Shown piece by piece: positions 32,454 through 36,219 of a stretch of DNA of 36,219 nt. The notes beneath the pieces are model-generated. The model was not told the DNA's origin, did not search any database, and saw nothing but the letters and a program-made list of their open reading frames with translations. Made by a program: the position numbers and the translations under genes. The stretch spans positions 1-36,219 of the forward strand of contig NZ_AZFI01000004.1 of the NCBI RefSeq assembly GCF_001435755.1, written 5' to 3'. Numbering within the stretch: position 1 is the stretch's first letter; each line of letters opens with the position of its first letter. This stretch comes from Ligilactobacillus acidipiscis DSM 15836 (lineage in GTDB: Bacteria > Bacillota > Bacilli > Lactobacillales > Lactobacillaceae).

Positions 32454-33623
32454 TTACTTGAAATCATGAATCGTAACTCCTTTGACTACTCGGTTGACCG
32501 TACCTGTTGGAGATGGAGTATCTGGCGTGTTATTGATTTTTATCGAAGTTAATAACGCGAGTGTTTGGGCAAACATAATATCAGCTAAAGCGAGATAGCC
32601 ATCTGGTAAAGCTTCACTGCTTTTTGTAAATTCAAATTTGTCACCACTAAAATTACGCTGTCCAATTTGACCAATCGTCATTGCCTTAAGAGCAATCTGC
32701 TCATTTTTGATTTCTTCCATGACATCTATATCATAATCACGTGTATACTCATCGTTATTGACAAAATCAAAAACTAAAGTCTTTTCATTGACAAATGATT
32801 TGGGTCCATGCCGAAAACCCATTGAAGAATCAAAAACTGTTGCGATTTTACCTGCAGTCAATTCAAGAACTTTTAGCTGAGCTTCACGAGTTAATCCTGC
32901 TAAACTACCAGAACCTAAATAGATTATTCTTTCAAAATCGAGCCCCATAAACTTCTGAATCTCTGTTTCACGAGCAATGACCTCATGCCCTAGGTCTCTT
33001 AAATTCGTTACATAACTAGTTTTTGTTCGTAGATCACTCTGGTCAAAAGTCAACAAGGCAGCTAATGTCATACATGAAAAACTGCCAGTCATTGCGAAAC
33101 CACCGTCATTTGAACGTTCAGGCATTAAAAGTACCAAGGTATTAGCTGCCTTTTTCCCATTAACCGCCAATGCACCACTTTCAGCGCAAGTGATCATTAA
33201 ATGATAGATATTTTTGACATTCTTTTCTGCTAAATTTACTGCCGCCACACTTTCGGGACTATTACCGCTTCGGGCAAACGATACCAGTATCGTCGGTTCA
33301 TCAAATAATAACGTTTCTTCTGGCGCAGAAACAATATCTGTCGTTCCAATACTTTCAAATGAATAAGCTGCTGTATTACCATATTTGCGCAAATATGGGA
33401 CTATAGTATCACCGACATACTGTGAAGTCCCTGCGCCGGTAAAAATAACACGTATCTTTTGCTGAGCCTGATCTTTAACATTGTCTAGAAATGAAACAAT
33501 TTCGGCTTGATGTTGTTGATAGATCTGCAAAGTTTCTTCCCACAATTCTGGTTCTTGTTTAATTTCACGTGTCGTAATACTTGCGCCCATTTTCGCTAAT
33601 TCTACTTGAGATAATTCAAACAT
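32454..33623 (-). CDS. agaS: tagatose-6-phosphate ketose/aldose isomerase (SIS family)
   Basis: A 389-residue protein with two SIS domains. The first has FTGAGTSQYVGDTIVPYL and VSFARSGNSPESVAAV; the second has YLGSGSLAGLTREAQLKVLELTAGK and FRHGPKSF. AgaS deaminates and isomerises galactosamine-6-phosphate to tagatose-6-phosphate, which would feed LacC and LacD encoded about 19 kb away. Related GlmS-type SIS proteins are distinguished by a glutaminase domain, absent here. It lies 16 bases before nagA and 18 after the PTS remnant. It appears intact. Confidence 0.92.
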   Translation of the reverse strand: MFELSQVELAKMGASITTREIKQEPELWEETLQIYQQHQAEIVSFLDNVKDQAQQKIRVIFTGAGTSQYVGDTIVPYLRKYGNTAAYSFESIGTTDIVSAPEETLLFDEPTILVSFARSGNSPESVAAVNLAEKNVKNIYHLMITCAESGALAVNGKKAANTLVLLMPERSNDGGFAMTGSFSCMTLAALLTFDQSDLRTKTSYVTNLRDLGHEVIARETEIQKFMGLDFERIIYLGSGSLAGLTREAQLKVLELTAGKIATVFDSSMGFRHGPKSFVNEKTLVFDFVNNDEYTRDYDIDVMEEIKNEQIALKAMTIGQIGQRNFSGDKFEFTKSSEALPDGYLALADIMFAQTLALLTSIKINNTPDTPSPTGTVNRVVKGVTIHDFK

Positions 33624-33641
33624 TTTTAATGGCCTCCTTGA

Positions 33642-33959
33642 TTACTCGTCTTCACCGTCTAATTTTTGTAAAGAAGCATTAACATCACAGATTCCTTGAG
33701 TCCCCCCTTTTATAGGGTCGGGCTTTGTGTCTAACAGTGCTGCATTTAAATAATCGATGATCATCGCCATATTCATTCCTGTATACAACTTGAAATTACT
33801 CCCCGAAAGAAGCATTTTTGCTGCGACATTGCAAGGTGTTCCTCCATATAAATCAGCAAAAACAGCTGAACCAGCACTAGAGTTTATTTCAAGTTCATCC
33901 AAAATCTGATAACCTGCATAAAGCGTCAACAATAAAATTTGCCACCATGAAATGTCCAT
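33642..33959 (-). pseudogene. PTS mannose-family IIC::IIA deletion fusion (remnant)
   Basis: A 105-residue frame made of two parts. Residues 1-32 (MDISWWQILLLTLYAGYQIL then DELEINSSAGSA) are a hydrophobic segment typical of the first membrane helix of a mannose/sorbose-family IIC protein. From about residue 33 (VFADLYGGTPCNVAAKMLL) it is the C-terminal half of a mannose-family IIA protein. The IIA histidine (usually in an SHG motif near residue 10) is missing, as are the rest of IIC and the whole of IID. An in-frame deletion, which I estimate at about 1.7 kb from usual gene sizes, explains this. It keeps a good GGGAGGT ribosome binding site. The product cannot function as a PTS subunit. Confidence 0.8.
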
Positions 33960-33974
33960 TTATGTGACCTCCCT

Positions 33975-34454
33975 TTAATTTTGTAATAATTTCATAAATT
34001 CTTCTGATTTAACACTTGGGTTGACTTGTGCAAATAGGTGAACTCCTTTTTGATTTAATTCTTTAAAGTTGTCTATATCATCTTGTGTGACTGATACTTG
34101 ATGCGTCAGAATTTTTTTGGCATTATCACGTGCTAAATTTCCTACATTAACATCAGAAAGTTCAACGCCCGCATCTACCAAATCATTCAAATATTTTGGT
34201 TCTTTAACGACTATTAGTAACCGTTGACTATCATATTTACCAGCCAAAATATTAGTTGCTGCTTTTTGAACAGGTAAAACACTAAGTCTAACTCCTGATG
34301 GAGTGGCTAATTTTAAGCCACTTTTCTCAATTTGACTTGTTGCTGTCTTGTCGTCAACAACCATGATCCGCGAAATTTGTAGTTTTGTGACCCATAAATT
34401 TGCCACTTGTCCGTGGATCAAACGACCATCTACTCTAGTTCCAATAATACTCAT
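33975..34454 (-). CDS. PTS mannose-family EIIB component (galactosamine/galactose type)
   Basis: A 159-residue protein of full IIB length. The phosphorylated histidine is His14 in RVDGRLIHGQVANLW. It would pass phosphate to a sugar carried by IIC and IID, which are missing here, so it is probably without function unless another PTS uses it. It lies 12 bases after the galactosidase gene, the order found in streptococcal bgaC loci. Confidence 0.92.
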   Translation of the reverse strand: MSIIGTRVDGRLIHGQVANLWVTKLQISRIMVVDDKTATSQIEKSGLKLATPSGVRLSVLPVQKAATNILAGKYDSQRLLIVVKEPKYLNDLVDAGVELSDVNVGNLARDNAKKILTHQVSVTQDDIDNFKELNQKGVHLFAQVNPSVKSEEFMKLLQN

Positions 34455-34466
34455 ACTTCGTTCCTC

Positions 34467-36170
34467 CTATTTGAGTGGTGCTTTTATCAAATTAAGTTCC
34501 TCACTAAACTGTCCTTCAGTTTCAAAAATAATTATCTGATTATTTTTCCGACGTAAAATCCCGTGTGGCAAATAAAGAGAATGTTGTGGTCCGCGTTGCC
34601 AAAAACGACCTAAGTTGAATCCATTAATTATCACAACTCCTTTCCCAAACTGACTTAAATCAATATTTGTATCCTGAATTTTATTCGAATCAAATGAAAA
34701 ACGATAAAATGCTGGAACTCTAGGTTCCCATTTACGAGAAAAATCTAATTTTTCAATTCGCGAAAAATCTAACCCATATTGCTCCCAATTTATTACATAG
34801 TGCAAATCACTCATAACACCCGAACGAATTCCTTTTCTTTGTGTATCTGCCAATAGCTTATGTCCATAATTAACTCGACCCATATTTTCCATTAAAATAT
34901 CAATTTCATTGTCTTCTTTATCTTGTTTTACACTGATTTCTTCACCAATTTTCTCTTGATACTGTGTTACCTGTAATTCTTGATTCAAAAAAAACTGTGC
35001 TCGATCCCTACCATCGATTATGCGATATTTTTCTTTAAAAGAATCACGTTTGACTTTTGTCCGATACAGCATATAACCGTAATAATGACCAGCCTTTTCC
35101 ATTGTTTGTGGGTACTTAGTTGTTGTTTTACTCCCGATTTCATCTAAAACTTCAAATAAACTAACTTTATCTTGCAGTCTTATTTTACTTAAGCGAAAAC
35201 TTTCTTTGACCCAAGGATCTTGCTGGCTAATATTTGGATATTTTTCTTTCAGCATTTTTTTTATCTTATAATAACCTTCTGTAGGATTTCCTTGCTCGTT
35301 TAACGGTGCCCCATAATCATAAGAAGTGATCTGTGGCAGGTCATGGGTGCCTCGAGCAGAACAACCATTCATAAAGCCAAAATTTGTGCCGCCATGAAAC
35401 ATATACATATTTACACTGCCAAGTTCGATAACTTTTTTTAGTTCATTGACCATCTCATCTTGGTCTCTTATATGGACTGGTTCACCCCATCTATCAAACC
35501 AACCGTCCCAAAATTCCATATTCATCAGAGGCTGAAACTGACCTTTTTCATTTTGAAAATCTACAATATTAGCAAAATTTTCTTTGGCATGGGAACCAAA
35601 ATTCCCTGTTTCTAAAATTCCTTTTTGTATCAAGCTGCCTGCTTGCAATGTTGCATGCCAAGCACCATCTGAGGTAAACAACGGCACATCTACGCCATTT
35701 TTTAGCATCATATTACGAATACTGCACAAATAGTCGTGGTCTTCGCCATATGATCCGTATTCATTTTCTACCTGCATCATTATAATTGGACCACCATGAG
35801 TAACCTGCAGAGGAATCAAAATTTGAAATAATTTTTGATAATAAGTTGAGACTAACTTTAAGAATTTCGGATCATTAGATCTAATACGGCAATCTTTTGC
35901 CAAAAGCCAAGCAGGCAAGCCTCCAAATTCCCACTCAGCACAAATATAAGGCGATGGGCGAACGATAACATAAAGTCCTTCATGTTGAGCCAATTCAATG
36001 AATTTTTTTAAGTCAGCGCCCTCAGTAAAATTGAATTGCCCCTCTTTTTGCTCATGAACATTCCATGGAATATATGTTTCTACTGTATTAAAGCCAAGAG
36101 CCTTTAAGTTATGTAGTGAATTTTGCCAATCACTTGGGTGTATTCGAAAATAGTGGATCGCGCCTGACAA
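34467..36170 (-). CDS. bgaC: GH35 beta-galactosidase, N-terminus cut at the window edge
   Basis: A protein of 567 residues from a TTG, or slightly more upstream (open to 36200). It is a glycoside hydrolase family 35 enzyme, acting on Gal-beta-1,3-GlcNAc-type or similar ends. The acid/base is the second glutamate of MMQVENEYGS and the nucleophile lies in NMEFWDGWFDRWGEP. A C-terminal jelly-roll part follows. The family normally starts about 20 residues earlier. Here FKNKKKFQILSGAIHYFRIHP is still recognisable, but the preceding bases give a stop (36201-36203), so the normal start and promoter are gone. The TTG at 36170 has no convincing ribosome binding site. It has no signal peptide. Product probably not made, or made poorly. 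The gene symbol rests on its PTS neighbours. Confidence 0.82.
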   Translation of the reverse strand: MSGAIHYFRIHPSDWQNSLHNLKALGFNTVETYIPWNVHEQKEGQFNFTEGADLKKFIELAQHEGLYVIVRPSPYICAEWEFGGLPAWLLAKDCRIRSNDPKFLKLVSTYYQKLFQILIPLQVTHGGPIIMMQVENEYGSYGEDHDYLCSIRNMMLKNGVDVPLFTSDGAWHATLQAGSLIQKGILETGNFGSHAKENFANIVDFQNEKGQFQPLMNMEFWDGWFDRWGEPVHIRDQDEMVNELKKVIELGSVNMYMFHGGTNFGFMNGCSARGTHDLPQITSYDYGAPLNEQGNPTEGYYKIKKMLKEKYPNISQQDPWVKESFRLSKIRLQDKVSLFEVLDEIGSKTTTKYPQTMEKAGHYYGYMLYRTKVKRDSFKEKYRIIDGRDRAQFFLNQELQVTQYQEKIGEEISVKQDKEDNEIDILMENMGRVNYGHKLLADTQRKGIRSGVMSDLHYVINWEQYGLDFSRIEKLDFSRKWEPRVPAFYRFSFDSNKIQDTNIDLSQFGKGVVIINGFNLGRFWQRGPQHSLYLPHGILRRKNNQIIIFETEGQFSEELNLIKAPLK

Positions 36171-36200
36171 GATCTGAAACTTTTTTTTATTCTTGAAATG

Positions 36201-36219
36201 TCAAATTAAGTTAGAAATA
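36201..36219. other. foreign sequence abutting the galactosidase gene (possible IS end)
   Basis: From here on the sequence no longer encodes the expected GH35 N-terminus. The outward reading TGTCAAATTAAGTTAG resembles the sequence at the other edge of the window. An insertion sequence end is a possible explanation; no transposase is visible. Confidence 0.3.

Overview
The window comes from a low-GC lactic acid bacterium, most likely a member of the Lactobacillaceae. The evidence is malolactic genes (mleR, mleS, mleP), a tagatose-6-phosphate pathway with PTS importers, a BglG-type antiterminator with a RAT site, strong AGGAGG ribosome binding sites, and the gdpP-rplI-dnaB order typical of Firmicutes next to the replication origin. 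A perfect parS site at 30282-30297 also fits an origin-proximal position. The species cannot be fixed from the sequence alone.

Layout. (1) 1-2400: remnant lactose PTS operon (lacT, lacF, truncated lacG) on the minus strand, with promoter, cre-like site, RAT and terminator. (2) 2440-6645: malolactic region, with mleR divergent from mleS and a frameshifted mleP. The mleR-mleS gap holds three tandem copies of a ~123-bp hairpin-forming repeat. (3) 6750-14730: galactose/tagatose-6-phosphate locus. A galactitol-type PTS (IIA, IIB, IIC) and a small membrane protein are followed by a terminator, then lacR-lacA-lacB-lacD, all on the minus strand; lacC and a DUF4867-like gene are divergent on the plus strand. 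(4) 14921-20860: an RNA 2'-phosphotransferase (kptA), then a phnD-phnC-phnE-phnE ABC importer whose operon ends in a cytoplasmic 5'-nucleotidase-type phosphatase. (5) 21015-25203: dnaB, rplI and gdpP. (6) 25498-30300: a five-gene BceAB plus YtrABC-like operon with a palindromic operator, and parS just upstream. (7) 30360-36219: a second lacR, then a beta-galactoside/amino-sugar operon (GH35 galactosidase, mannose-family IIB, a PTS remnant, agaS, nagA).

How the genes work together. The GatABC-type PTS would deliver a 6-phosphorylated sugar (galactose is likelier than galactitol, since no polyol dehydrogenase is present). LacAB isomerises it to tagatose-6-P, LacC phosphorylates it and LacD cleaves it to triose phosphates. 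LacR very likely controls both divergent arms. The lactose PTS and the GH35 operon would have fed the same pathway, but both look decayed: lacE is not seen, lacG and the galactosidase are cut at the window edges, nagA is frameshifted, and the second PTS has lost its membrane subunits through a deletion that fused the start of IIC to the end of IIA.

Most notable signals: a family of structured intergenic repeats (six copies, three in tandem in the mleS leader, one in the rplI leader); the IIC::IIA deletion fusion; a phosphonate-type importer coupled to a nucleotidase without C-P lyase genes; parS; and two close LacR paralogues. No transposase, CRISPR array, tRNA or rRNA was found.
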